Below, piece by piece: positions 37,006 to 44,097 of a stretch of 64,000 nt of DNA. A program made the position numbers and the translations under genes. The stretch is from Jatrophihabitans endophyticus (GTDB lineage: Bacteria > Actinomycetota > Actinomycetes > Mycobacteriales > Jatrophihabitantaceae). The notes under the pieces were generated by a model. That model searched no databases, was not told the DNA's origin, and was given only the letters and a program-made list of their open reading frames with translations. The stretch covers positions 124,001-188,000 of the forward strand of contig NZ_FQVU01000002.1 in assembly GCF_900129455.1 (NCBI RefSeq), written 5' to 3'. The stretch's first letter is position 1; the number at the start of each line of letters is the position of its first letter.

Positions 37006-37035
37006 AGTCTAGCGAGTGACCCGCCGAGTCGCCAA
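37006..37035 (-). promoter_or_regulatory. Candidate promoter of infA-rpmJ-alpha operon
   Basis: Minus strand: TTGGCG (complement of 37030-37035), 18-nt spacer, TAGACT (complement of 37006-37011). The -10 contains the stop codon of the small HTH gene that points the same way, so the promoter is buried in that gene's 3' end. Expected leader about 155 nt. Confidence 0.6.
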
Positions 37036-37266
37036 AACGCGGGCCTCGACGGGGTCCACCGGCTCGAAGAACAGCCCGGACGGGCAGCCGAGGGCCCGCT
37101 CGATCGCGGCCGCCGTCTCGGCAGAGCAGTGCCGGCGGCGACCCGAGAGCAGGTGGTTGACGGTGGCGTGGCCGACACCGGCGTCCCCGGCCAGGCGGCG
37201 CTGCGAGACACCGAGCAGCCGCACGTAGGCGGTGAGCGCCGCGAGATCACGTACTCGCATCTGCAC
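37009..37266 (-). CDS. Small helix-turn-helix (XRE-like) DNA-binding protein
   Basis: 85 aa. The HTH reads [65 protein letters not shown], a lambda-repressor-like fold common in prophage and regulatory modules. The GTG at 37266 has GGAGG 5 nt upstream; an ATG two codons later is possible. It is divergent from the second HTH gene across 193 bp and points toward infA, whose promoter overlaps its last codon. It may control the LAP island or simply be its boundary gene. Confidence 0.75.
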   Translation of the reverse strand: MQMRVRDLAALTAYVRLLGVSQRRLAGDAGVGHATVNHLLSGRRRHCSAETAAAIERALGCPSGLFFEPVDPVEARVLATRRVTR

Positions 37267-37430
37267 GATTCCCTCCGGCCGTCGGCGCGATCGTGGGCCA
37301 CAACGTACCGAAGATGTCTGACGTCGTTCGCCCCGTCGGTCAGGGCGAAACGCTATGTCTCGTGCGTGACTGCACAAAACGGGCGCAGACCCCTGGATTC
37401 CGGGCAAGACAAACCACTAGTGTCTACGCC

Positions 37431-37444
37431 GTGTCTGCACAGAC
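37431..37444. promoter_or_regulatory. Operator-like site GTGTCTGCACAGAC upstream of the XRE gene
   Basis: GTCTG/CAGAC arms separated by CA, 15 bp before the GTG of the next gene. A second GTGTCT lies at 37419-37424. The same 14-mer pattern (12 of 14 positions) recurs over the -35 of the LAP precursor promoter at 38456-38469, which suggests one regulator for both. Confidence 0.65.
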
Positions 37445-37459
37445 TTCGGACAGTGTCGC

Positions 37460-37840
37460 GTGAGCGCGCTGTCCGAGCTCATCTCGACCGCCAACACCGA
37501 GCAGCTGTCGGCCCGGTCGATCTCCCGGGCCGCGCAGCTGCGCGGGCACACCCTGAACCACGACACCGCGGCGCGGTACCTGCGCGGGGCCCACGGCACG
37601 CCGGACGAGGCCACGCTGCGGGCCCTGTCCGACGTCCTCGACATCCCGATGTCGCGGTTGCGCGCCGCGGCCGAGCTGCCCTCGGAGTCCACCGAGCCCT
37701 ACACCCCGCCGCCCGAGGCGAGCCGGTTGAGCCGCCGGCAACGCCGCGCCGTCGACGAGATCATCCGCGCGATGCTCGACCCGGCGCCGGGAGCACGGCA
37801 GGCGGCCCGCCGCGGCGAGGCGGAACCACCCGGGGAATGA
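37460..37840 (+). CDS. XRE-family helix-turn-helix regulator (candidate repressor)
   Basis: 126 aa. The N-terminal region has RSISRAAQLRGHTLNHDTAARYLRGAHGTPDEATLRALSDVLDIPMSRLRAAAELP, an XRE-type HTH with the usual TLRALSDVLDI C-terminal helix. A linker rich in Pro/Glu and a basic helix (LSRRQRRAVDEIIRAML) follow. The next + strand gene is an ImmA/IrrE protease. This pairing resembles the ImmR/ImmA switches of mobile elements, in which the protease cleaves the repressor. GTG start at 37460, weak Shine-Dalgarno. Confidence 0.75.
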   Translation: MSALSELISTANTEQLSARSISRAAQLRGHTLNHDTAARYLRGAHGTPDEATLRALSDVLDIPMSRLRAAAELPSESTEPYTPPPEASRLSRRQRRAVDEIIRAMLDPAPGARQAARRGEAEPPGE

Positions 37841-37917
37841 GGGGTCGGCGCGGCGGCGCGCGCCGGGCCCACCCGGCCCACACGCCGCTGCCACACCGGC
37901 GAACGAGCCGGGACCGG

Positions 37918-37926
37918 TTGTCCACA
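37918..37926 (+). promoter_or_regulatory. DnaA-box-like 9-mer TTGTCCACA
   Basis: TTGTCCACA is the preferred DnaA box of high-GC actinobacteria. It sits in the 129-bp gap before the ImmA/IrrE gene. A second, TTATCCACA, lies at 38435. Regulatory meaning is inferred. Confidence 0.45.
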
Positions 37927-37969
37927 GCCCCGCGCGGGATCGGTCGTGACCCCGTGTCATCGTCCCGCC

Positions 37970-38425
37970 GTGATCCGCGACCCGTACCCCACCGCTCGCT
38001 ACGACCCGTGGCGTGACCTCGCCACGAACTGGCCCGAGGTCGCGGTGCGGGTGATCCCCCTGCCCGGCGACCTGCTGGGCGTCCTGCGCTACCCGTCCAT
38101 CGCGCTGCGGGCCGGGACGAGCGCGGCGCAACGACGCAGCACGCTGGCGCACGAGATCGTCCATCTCGAACGCGGCACGCAGGCCTGCGGCCCCGGCGAC
38201 GCCCGGGAGGAGGCGCTGGTCGAGGCCGAGGCCGCACGCCGTCTGGTGGCCGCTGGCGATCTCGCCCGGGCCATCCGCGAGCTCGGCAACCGAGCCGCCG
38301 TCGGGGCCGTCGCCGCCCTGCTGGACGTCGACACCCAGCTGCTCCGGGCACGCCTGGCCGGCGTCACCGCCGCCGAACGGACCGCGCTCGAGGCCGTAGC
38401 CGGCGACGGCTTCACCGCGGCGTGA
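37970..38425 (+). CDS. ImmA/IrrE-family metallo-endopeptidase
   Basis: 151 aa. The zinc-protease motif is in TLAHEIVHLERG (HExxH), followed by EEALVEAEAARRLV, the usual third-ligand region (E..A...A..L). The family cleaves XRE-type repressors (ImmA in ICEBs1, IrrE in Deinococcus) when signalled. Here it lies after an XRE gene and before a LAP operon. The GTG at 37970 is chosen; an in-frame GTG at 37946 would add eight residues. Confidence 0.85.
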   Translation: MIRDPYPTARYDPWRDLATNWPEVAVRVIPLPGDLLGVLRYPSIALRAGTSAAQRRSTLAHEIVHLERGTQACGPGDAREEALVEAEAARRLVAAGDLARAIRELGNRAAVGAVAALLDVDTQLLRARLAGVTAAERTALEAVAGDGFTAA

Positions 38426-38434
38426 TTCGCACAC

Positions 38435-38443
38435 TTATCCACA
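38435..38443 (+). promoter_or_regulatory. DnaA-box 9-mer TTATCCACA
   Basis: An exact match to the classic DnaA box, 12 bp before the operator-like site and 17 bp before the -35 of the LAP precursor promoter. It is the second such 9-mer within 520 bp, in the same orientation. Confidence 0.45.
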
Positions 38444-38455
38444 GGCCAGGCAAAC

Positions 38456-38490
38456 GTGTCTTGACAGACGAATCGGGCCCACCCCACACT
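38456..38490 (+). promoter_or_regulatory. Candidate LAP operon promoter with overlapping operator
   Basis: TTGACA (38461-38466), 18-nt spacer, CACACT (38485-38490). The operator-like GTGTCTTGACAGAC (38456-38469) covers the -35. Binding there would block RNA polymerase. The precursor ATG is 39 bp after the -10, with an AGGGG Shine-Dalgarno at 38518-38522. Confidence 0.65.
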
Positions 38491-38529
38491 GTGCGCTCGT
38501 CTGATGTCGGATACGAAAGGGGACACGAA

Positions 38530-38673
38530 ATGCAGAAGGTCACGCTGTCCGAGGTCGCCCGGGTGGGCACCTCGCAGGTCCAGGTGGCGGTGCGCGAGGG
38601 CAAGCTGCTGCCGACGGCCGACGGAGCCGCCTGTTGCTGTTGCTGCTGCTGCAGCAGCTCTAAGGCGCGCTGA
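38530..38673 (+). CDS. LAP/TOMM precursor peptide with heptacysteine-triserine core
   Basis: 47 aa. The leader (residues 1-33) starts MQKVTLSEVARVGTSQVQVA and runs through REGKLLPTADGA. The C-terminus is ACCCCCCCSSSKAR: seven consecutive Cys (38632-38652), three Ser, then KAR. Cys and Ser are the residues that YcaO cyclodehydratases turn into thiazol(in)es and oxazol(in)es, and the next four genes encode such machinery, so this is its substrate. SagA of streptolysin S has a comparable but shorter Cys run. Leader cleavage after ADGA or DGAA is a guess. The stop is 7 bp before the next start. Confidence 0.88.
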   Translation: MQKVTLSEVARVGTSQVQVAVREGKLLPTADGAACCCCCCCSSSKAR

Positions 38674-38680
38674 GGCCGCC

Positions 38681-39616
38681 GTGCTGCTGCCGAGTGTCCG
38701 GCTCGTCGAGACGCCGGACTCGATGCACTTCTTCGACGGCCGACGTCTCGTGTCGTTGCAGGTCGACGACGCGGCCCGGTCCGCCGTGCGTCGCGCGCTC
38801 GAGCGGCAGCACCCGGTGGCGCCGGTTCCCCCGGCCCACCTCGAGCATGCGCCGTCGCCGTCCGGGGACGACGTCGACGACGCGCGGCGCCTGCTCACCG
38901 ACCTCGATCTCGCCGTGCCCGACGGCGGTATGCCGTGGCACGGCGAGATCGGGGCGGACTACGCCGCGACCACCGCGTTCGGCGCCACCTCGCCGCGAGG
39001 CGCGGCCGACCGACTCGCCACGACCACGGTCAACGTGCTGTCCGACGACGCCGCCGCCCTGGCCGCGATGCTGGCCGAGTCGGGCCTGCGCTGCCGGGTC
39101 CTCGACGGGCCCGCGGCGATCGCGTCGCTCGACGCCGCGCACGACGTGGTCCTGGCCACCGACAGCGACGACACCCCGACCCGCACGCTGCGCGAGGTCA
39201 ACGCCGCGTGCCTCGCCGCGCGGGTGGCCTGGCTGCCGATCACGGCCTACGACGGGGCCGTCCTGCACGTCGGCCCGCTCGTCGTCCCCGGCGCCACCGC
39301 ATGCTTCGAGTGCACGGTGCGCCGGCGCGCCGCCAACACCGAGTACGCCGACCTGTACGACGGGGTCGTGTCGGCGGTGGCCGCCGCGCCCACCCCCCGC
39401 GCGCTCCGGGCGTGGTCATACGCGGTGGCGTCGCTGTGCCTGTTGCACTGGATCGGCAACCGCGACCAGCACCTGCCCGGCCAGCTGCTCACCCTCGACC
39501 CGGCCGGCATGGCGCTGCGGCAGGCCCGCGTGTTCCGCGTGCCGCGCTGCGTGGCCTGCGCCGGTCCCGACTACACCGTCGCCGCCGCCCCGTGGGAGCT
39601 CGCCCGTGACCACTGA
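38681..39616 (+). CDS. TOMM leader-peptide-binding / cyclodehydratase partner protein (SagC/ocin-ThiF-like)
   Basis: 311 aa. The N-terminus (LLPSVRLVETPDSMHFFDGRRLVSLQ) fits a winged-helix RiPP recognition element. The rest is a degenerate E1/ThiF fold (VLDGPAAIASLDAAHDVVLATDS) with a tetrathiolate zinc site, CFEC (about residues 209-212) and CVAC (about 290-293). It should bind the precursor leader and present it to the YcaO enzyme. GTG at 38681 with TGAGG 6 bp upstream, the GAGG sharing the precursor's stop codon. It overlaps the YcaO start by 11 bp. Confidence 0.85.
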   Translation: MLLPSVRLVETPDSMHFFDGRRLVSLQVDDAARSAVRRALERQHPVAPVPPAHLEHAPSPSGDDVDDARRLLTDLDLAVPDGGMPWHGEIGADYAATTAFGATSPRGAADRLATTTVNVLSDDAAALAAMLAESGLRCRVLDGPAAIASLDAAHDVVLATDSDDTPTRTLREVNAACLAARVAWLPITAYDGAVLHVGPLVVPGATACFECTVRRRAANTEYADLYDGVVSAVAAAPTPRALRAWSYAVASLCLLHWIGNRDQHLPGQLLTLDPAGMALRQARVFRVPRCVACAGPDYTVAAAPWELARDH

Positions 39617-40877
39617 CACCGCCGCGTCGCCGGTGACCGCGGCGCGCGACCACCTCGTCGGCCCGCTCGCCCTCGTCGTCTCCGAGGACGTCGGCATCGT
39701 GCACAGCGTCGACGACGGCGTCACCCGGTGGGACCACCCGCGGGCAGCGCCCGGTTTCACCGCCCTCGCCGACACCGCGCCGACCCTCGGGGTGGCGCTG
39801 TCCGCCCGGCCCGGCGGCATGGCCGTGGACCTCGCCGCGGCCCGCACCGCCGCGGTCGGCGAGGCCGTCGAACGGTACTCGGCCTCCCACGCGCCCGAGT
39901 CGCGGCTGCGCCTGGCGCGACCCGCCGAGCTGATCGCCGAGGTCGGCGCCGACAACGTCGCCGGGCCCGACTGGTCAGGGGCCGCGTCGGAGCACCCACG
40001 CGTGCACTGGCTCCCCGGTCACCGGCTGCGCGCCGACGGGCCGGCCCAGCCGGCCTGGGTCGCGGCGGCCCGGGCCCTGCTCGTCCACCTCGACGCCGAC
40101 GCACCCGTGCTGCACCCGACGTCGTCCGGCCTCGCCTGCCACGACGACCCGTGGCAGGCGCTCGCCGCCGGCCTCGCCGAGGTGATCGAGCGCGACGCGT
40201 TCATGACGACCTGGCTCACCCGCGGCCCGGTCACGAGGATCCGGTCCCGGCTGCGGTGGCGCACGTCGCGAGGAGCCGTCATGCGTTTCGACCGGGCGGT
40301 CGAGACCTACCGGCTGTTCCTGCTGCCCTCCCCGACCGGCGTTCCGGTGGTGCTCGCCGCGGCCTTCGGCGCGCCGGGCCAGCCGGGCGCGGCGGTCGGA
40401 GCGGCGGCCGACCTCGACCTCGCCCGGGCCTGTCGGCGAGCGCTCGTCGAGGCCTTCCAGACCTTCCACTGGGCGATGCACATGATCGCCGACGGCGTCG
40501 ACGCGCCCGCCCGGCCGGGCGACTGTCGCGACTTCGACGAACACGTCGCCTACTACCTGCCGCACGAGCGCCTCGGCTCGTTCGACTTTCTGCACGATCC
40601 CGCGCTCCCCGAGCTCGACGTCGACCTCGACGAACCCGCGCCGGCGGCCGAGCCCGAGCGCACCGCGCGCACGCTGATCGACCGCGTCGCCGCGGCCGGG
40701 CACACCGCGTTCGCCGTCGACGTCACCTCCCCCGACGTCCGGGCCGCGGGGCTCTGGGTGGTGCGGGCCACCGTGCCCGGGTTCTACCCGCTGCACGTCG
40801 GGGTCGACGTGTTCCCCGTCGGGACCAGGCTCGACCCGCGGGCCATCGTCAACCGCGACCCCCACCCGTTCCCGTGA
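39606..40877 (+). CDS. YcaO-domain azoline-forming cyclodehydratase (SagD-like)
   Basis: 423 aa. ATP-site motifs are in order: AAVGEAVERYSA (about 80-91), AAGLAEVIERDAFMTTW (about 192-208, ExxER) and LARACRRALVEAFQTFH (about 275-291). The protein ends NRDPHPFP, i.e. the PxPxP C-terminus needed by TOMM YcaO enzymes. It phosphorylates the backbone amide to form thiazolines/oxazolines from Cys and Ser of the precursor. It is separate from, not fused to, the leader-binding protein. Coupled by overlaps on both sides. Confidence 0.93.
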   Translation: MTTDTAASPVTAARDHLVGPLALVVSEDVGIVHSVDDGVTRWDHPRAAPGFTALADTAPTLGVALSARPGGMAVDLAAARTAAVGEAVERYSASHAPESRLRLARPAELIAEVGADNVAGPDWSGAASEHPRVHWLPGHRLRADGPAQPAWVAAARALLVHLDADAPVLHPTSSGLACHDDPWQALAAGLAEVIERDAFMTTWLTRGPVTRIRSRLRWRTSRGAVMRFDRAVETYRLFLLPSPTGVPVVLAAAFGAPGQPGAAVGAAADLDLARACRRALVEAFQTFHWAMHMIADGVDAPARPGDCRDFDEHVAYYLPHERLGSFDFLHDPALPELDVDLDEPAPAAEPERTARTLIDRVAAAGHTAFAVDVTSPDVRAAGLWVVRATVPGFYPLHVGVDVFPVGTRLDPRAIVNRDPHPFP

Positions 40878-41737
40878 GCGGCGACGGCGCGCCGGAGGTC
40901 GGCGACCACCCACCCGCGTTCGAGGCCTCCCGGCGCGCGTACGGCTACTCGCCGCGCGGACCGCTCGTCGCCGACGGCCAGCCGCCGCTGGACTTCGCCG
41001 AGGAGTTCCACGAGGCGAGCAAGATGCACGCCGACTTCCCGGCGACCGCGCTCGGGCCGGGGGGCCAGCAGCTCACGACGTCCGCGACCGCCCGGCTCCG
41101 GCTCGGACGCAAGGCGCTGGCCTTCACCGGTACCCGTCTCGCGTTGCCCGCCCCCGCCGCACTGCCGGCCGAGCTGCTGACGCTCGCCCGCCACCGGCGC
41201 AGCGGCCTGCCCGAGGACTGCGGCGACGTCGACCTCGCCGACCTGTCGGCGGTGCTCGCGGTGGCGGCGGGCCCGGTTCCCGGGCGGCCCGACGTGCGGG
41301 TGACCCCGTCGGCGGGAGCGATGTACCCGCTCGACGTGGTCGTGGTCGCGCACGCCGTCCGCGGTCTGCCGCCCGGCGCCTACGTGTACGACGCCGTCGG
41401 GCACAGCCTGCTGCCGCGCCTGCACCTCGACCCGGTCCGCTTCCACGCCGATGTCGGCGCCACCATCGCGCCACCGCGCCCGGCCGTCATGCTGGCGCTG
41501 GTGGCCACCTTCGCGCGCAGCCGCGCCAAGTACGGGTTGCGGGGGTACCGCTTCGCCCTGCTCGAAGCCGGTCACGTCGCGCAGGCCGCCCTCACCGCCG
41601 CCACCTCCCTCGGCCTCGCCACCCTGCCGTGGGGCGGGTTCATCGACTCCGCCGCCGACCGCCACCTCGAGCTCGACGGTCTCGAACGCTCGTGCGTGTA
41701 CCTCGTCGGGCTGTCCGCTGCCGGTGGTCGGGCATGA
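40874..41737 (+). CDS. SagB-type FMN-dependent azoline dehydrogenase
   Basis: 287 aa, nitroreductase fold. RVTPSAGAMYPLDVVVVAHAVRGLPPGAYVYD is the SagB/ThcOx signature, followed by RSRAKYGLRGYRFALLEAGHVAQAALTAATSLGLATLPWGGFID. It oxidises thiazolines to thiazoles with FMN. The N-terminal 60 residues (YSPRGPLVADGQPPLDFAEEFHEASKM) are the usual SagB lead-in. GTGA overlap with the YcaO gene and ATGA with the protease gene. Confidence 0.93.
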   Translation: MSGDGAPEVGDHPPAFEASRRAYGYSPRGPLVADGQPPLDFAEEFHEASKMHADFPATALGPGGQQLTTSATARLRLGRKALAFTGTRLALPAPAALPAELLTLARHRRSGLPEDCGDVDLADLSAVLAVAAGPVPGRPDVRVTPSAGAMYPLDVVVVAHAVRGLPPGAYVYDAVGHSLLPRLHLDPVRFHADVGATIAPPRPAVMLALVATFARSRAKYGLRGYRFALLEAGHVAQAALTAATSLGLATLPWGGFIDSAADRHLELDGLERSCVYLVGLSAAGGRA

Positions 41738-42288
41738 GGCCCGACGACGCGCGCTTCCTCGCACGACTCGTGTCCCGCGTGCTGGCGGCCGCGGTGTTGA
41801 CGGTGGCGCACCGGCGCCGGCGGCGACACCGTGGCGGCGAGCCCGCCGGGCCGGCACGCCGCGGCGGGGCGTACCTGCTCGCGCTCACGGCTCCGGGGGT
41901 CGCCGTGGCCCGCGTCGCCGGCGGCGCCCGGTGGACGCTGCCCGCCCCCTCGCCCCAGGGGCTGACGCTGCTCGCGCTCTGGGTCGGTTCCGGTGCCCTG
42001 GTCGAGGAGCTGCTGTGGCGCGCGCCGCTGACCCTGCTCGCGCCCGGGTGGCGGCGCCGCGCGCTGGCCGCGGCGAGCGGGGCGGGCTTCTTCGCCGCGC
42101 ACGTGCGGCGCGACGGCATGGCCGCCACGATGGTGCACGCGCCCAACACGGTGTCCTGGACGGCTGCCGCCCTGCTCGCGCGTCGTGTCCATCCGAGCCT
42201 GGTCGCCCATCTGGGCTACAACGCGGTCGCCCTCGGCCTGCGGCCACGCGAGCTCGCCGACGCCCGCGGCGTCGGGTCCCGGCCGTGA
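41734..42288 (+). CDS. CPBP (CAAX/SagE-type) intramembrane metalloprotease
   Basis: 184 aa with three or four hydrophobic helices. The Abi/CPBP motifs are all present: VEELLWRAP (EExxxR, about 89-94), FFAAHV (FxxxH) and HLGYNAVA (HxxxN). In the streptolysin S cluster the homologous SagE-type protease is thought to serve in immunity or leader removal; either could apply here. Coupled to dehydrogenase and ATPase genes (ATGA, GTGA). Confidence 0.88.
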   Translation: MRPDDARFLARLVSRVLAAAVLTVAHRRRRRHRGGEPAGPARRGGAYLLALTAPGVAVARVAGGARWTLPAPSPQGLTLLALWVGSGALVEELLWRAPLTLLAPGWRRRALAAASGAGFFAAHVRRDGMAATMVHAPNTVSWTAAALLARRVHPSLVAHLGYNAVALGLRPRELADARGVGSRP

Positions 42289-43250
42289 CCGTCGCGCCCG
42301 CCGCCACGGCGCTGCGGGTGGAGCGGGTGAGCAAGGCGCTGGCGGGCCGCGAGGTCCTGCGCGAGGTGAGCTTCGCCTGCCCGGCCGGGCAGATCACCGC
42401 GCTGCTGGGGCCCAACGGCGCGGGCAAGACCACGACGGTCACGCTGGCCACCGGGGTCCGTCGACCCGATGCCGGGCAGGTCCGGGTGCTGGGCCGCGAC
42501 GTGCGCGAGCCCGGCTCGCGCGAACATGTGGCGCTCGTCGCCCAGGGCGTGACCTTCCCCGCGGCGGTCGGCGTGGACGTCTGTCTGCGGCTGGTGGCCG
42601 GTCAGCGCCGGCCCACCCCCTGCTCGGGCGAGGTGACCGAGCTGTACTCCCGGCTCGGCGTCGACCGGCTGCGGGGACGGCGCGTCGGCGGGCTGAGCGG
42701 CGGGCAGCGACGCCGGCTGGCCGTGGCCATGGCGCTGCTGCACGCGCCCGAGGTCGTCGTCCTCGACGAAGCCACCAGCGACCTCGACGAGCGGTACCGC
42801 GCCGAGACCTGGCAGCTGCTGCGCGAGTACACCGGCCGCGGCGGCTGCGTGCTCGTCACCAGCCACATCCTCGCCGACATCGAGCGACACGCCGACCGCG
42901 TCGTCGCGCTGGTCGACGGCCAGGTCGCACTCGCCGGCACGCTGGGCGAGGTCAGAGCCCGGCTCGGCGGCAGCAGCGTCGAGGTCACGCCGGCCGCGGC
43001 CGAGCTCGCGCACGTCGCCCACCTGGTACGGGCGCACGACGGCGGCGAGCCCATGCCCGCGGGGCCGGGCCGGTTGCGCTGGCACACGCACGAGCCGTTG
43101 CGGCTGCTCGCCCTGCTCGCCGCGCACGCGCCGACCGTGGCCGACCCGGTGGTCGGTCCGGTCCCCCTCGCCGACCTGCTCGAGTCCCTGCTCGCCACCA
43201 CCGGCCGCGTCGACGACGTCCACGGCGCGCTGTCGGGGCGGACGCCGTGA
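42285..43250 (+). CDS. ABC exporter ATP-binding protein
   Basis: 321 aa. Walker A LLGPNGAGKTTTVTLATG, signature GGLSGGQRRRLAVAMALLHAPEVVVLDEATSDLDE (with Walker B) and the switch His in VLVTSHILADIE. The DrrA/CcmA-type subgroup exports drugs and peptides. About 80 residues after the cassette are a variable accessory tail. With the following permease it should export the mature peptide or provide self-resistance. Confidence 0.92.
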   Translation: MTVAPAATALRVERVSKALAGREVLREVSFACPAGQITALLGPNGAGKTTTVTLATGVRRPDAGQVRVLGRDVREPGSREHVALVAQGVTFPAAVGVDVCLRLVAGQRRPTPCSGEVTELYSRLGVDRLRGRRVGGLSGGQRRRLAVAMALLHAPEVVVLDEATSDLDERYRAETWQLLREYTGRGGCVLVTSHILADIERHADRVVALVDGQVALAGTLGEVRARLGGSSVEVTPAAAELAHVAHLVRAHDGGEPMPAGPGRLRWHTHEPLRLLALLAAHAPTVADPVVGPVPLADLLESLLATTGRVDDVHGALSGRTP

Positions 43251-44038
43251 CCGGCACCGTCGGCCGAGGGCCGGTCCGCAGCTCGGGGAGCACCGCCGCA
43301 CGCCGGGTCCTGCTCAACGCCCGGCTGCAGTGGGACGAGCTCGTCCATCTGCCCGCGGTGACGGTGCCCTCGCTCGCGCTCCCCCTCGTCACCTACCTGA
43401 TCTTCGGGGCGCCGAACGTGCACGGCAGCAGCGCGGCCGCCGCCGGCGCCCTGGTCGGCTTCGCCGGCTTCGCGCTGCTGGGCATCGTGATGTTCCAGTT
43501 CGGCGTCGGCATCGCCGCCGACCGCGAGTCCCCCTGGGAACGCTACGTGCGCACCCTGCCCGCCGGCCCCGGGCAGCGGTTCGCCGCCCGCCTGCTCGTC
43601 GCCCTCGGCTTCGGCGTGGCAGCGCTCGTCCCGCTGTGCGTGTGCGCGGTACTCGTCACGCCCGTCGACCTCGACGTCGCGGCGTGGTTGCGGGTGATCG
43701 GCTGCCTGCTCGTCGGCGCGGTGCCGCTGGGCCTGCTCGGGATCATGCTCGGCTACCTGTTCTCCGAGCGCGGTGCCCTGCCGCTCACCAACCTGCTCTA
43801 CCTGCCGCTGTCCTACGCCGGCGGGCTGTTCAACACCCGACCCGACGACTTGCCGCGGGTGGTGGCCGCGGTGTCGCCGTGGCTGCCCACCCGGCAGTGG
43901 TCGGACCTGCTGCTGTACTACGGCCTGGGCGGGGTCTGGCCGACGGGGCAGAGCCTGGCGCTCGCCGGCTACGCGGTCGCGTTCGCCGTGCTCGCGGTCG
44001 TCGGCTACCGCCGCGACGAACAGCGCCAGTACCGCTGA
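43247..44038 (+). CDS. ABC-2-type exporter permease
   Basis: 263 aa, six hydrophobic segments (e.g. VTVPSLALPLVTYLIFGAP, ALVGFAGFALLGIVMFQFGVG, LLVGAVPLGLLGIMLGYLF). The ERYVRTLPAGPGQRFAARLL loop and LTNLLYLPLSYAGGLF stretch are typical of ABC-2 permeases of the DrrB type. GTGA overlap with the ATPase. Last gene of the tightly coupled LAP operon. Confidence 0.88.
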   Translation: MTGTVGRGPVRSSGSTAARRVLLNARLQWDELVHLPAVTVPSLALPLVTYLIFGAPNVHGSSAAAAGALVGFAGFALLGIVMFQFGVGIAADRESPWERYVRTLPAGPGQRFAARLLVALGFGVAALVPLCVCAVLVTPVDLDVAAWLRVIGCLLVGAVPLGLLGIMLGYLFSERGALPLTNLLYLPLSYAGGLFNTRPDDLPRVVAAVSPWLPTRQWSDLLLYYGLGGVWPTGQSLALAGYAVAFAVLAVVGYRRDEQRQYR

Positions 44039-44097
44039 GACGCGCACGTCCCGCCGCTCCCGGCCCGCACCGCGGTGTCCGTGAGAGGGTGTGCGCC

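Noticed and set aside
37918..38443. Origin of replication suggested by two DnaA boxes
   Set aside because: Only two boxes, no AT-rich unwinding region and no dnaA/dnaN/gyrB neighbours. Treated as possible regulatory sites only.
38632..38673. Poly-Cys peptide as a metallothionein or spurious ORF
   Set aside because: It has its own promoter, Shine-Dalgarno and a leader, and stands directly before a complete YcaO/SagB machinery. A run of seven Cys without spacing is not a metallothionein pattern.
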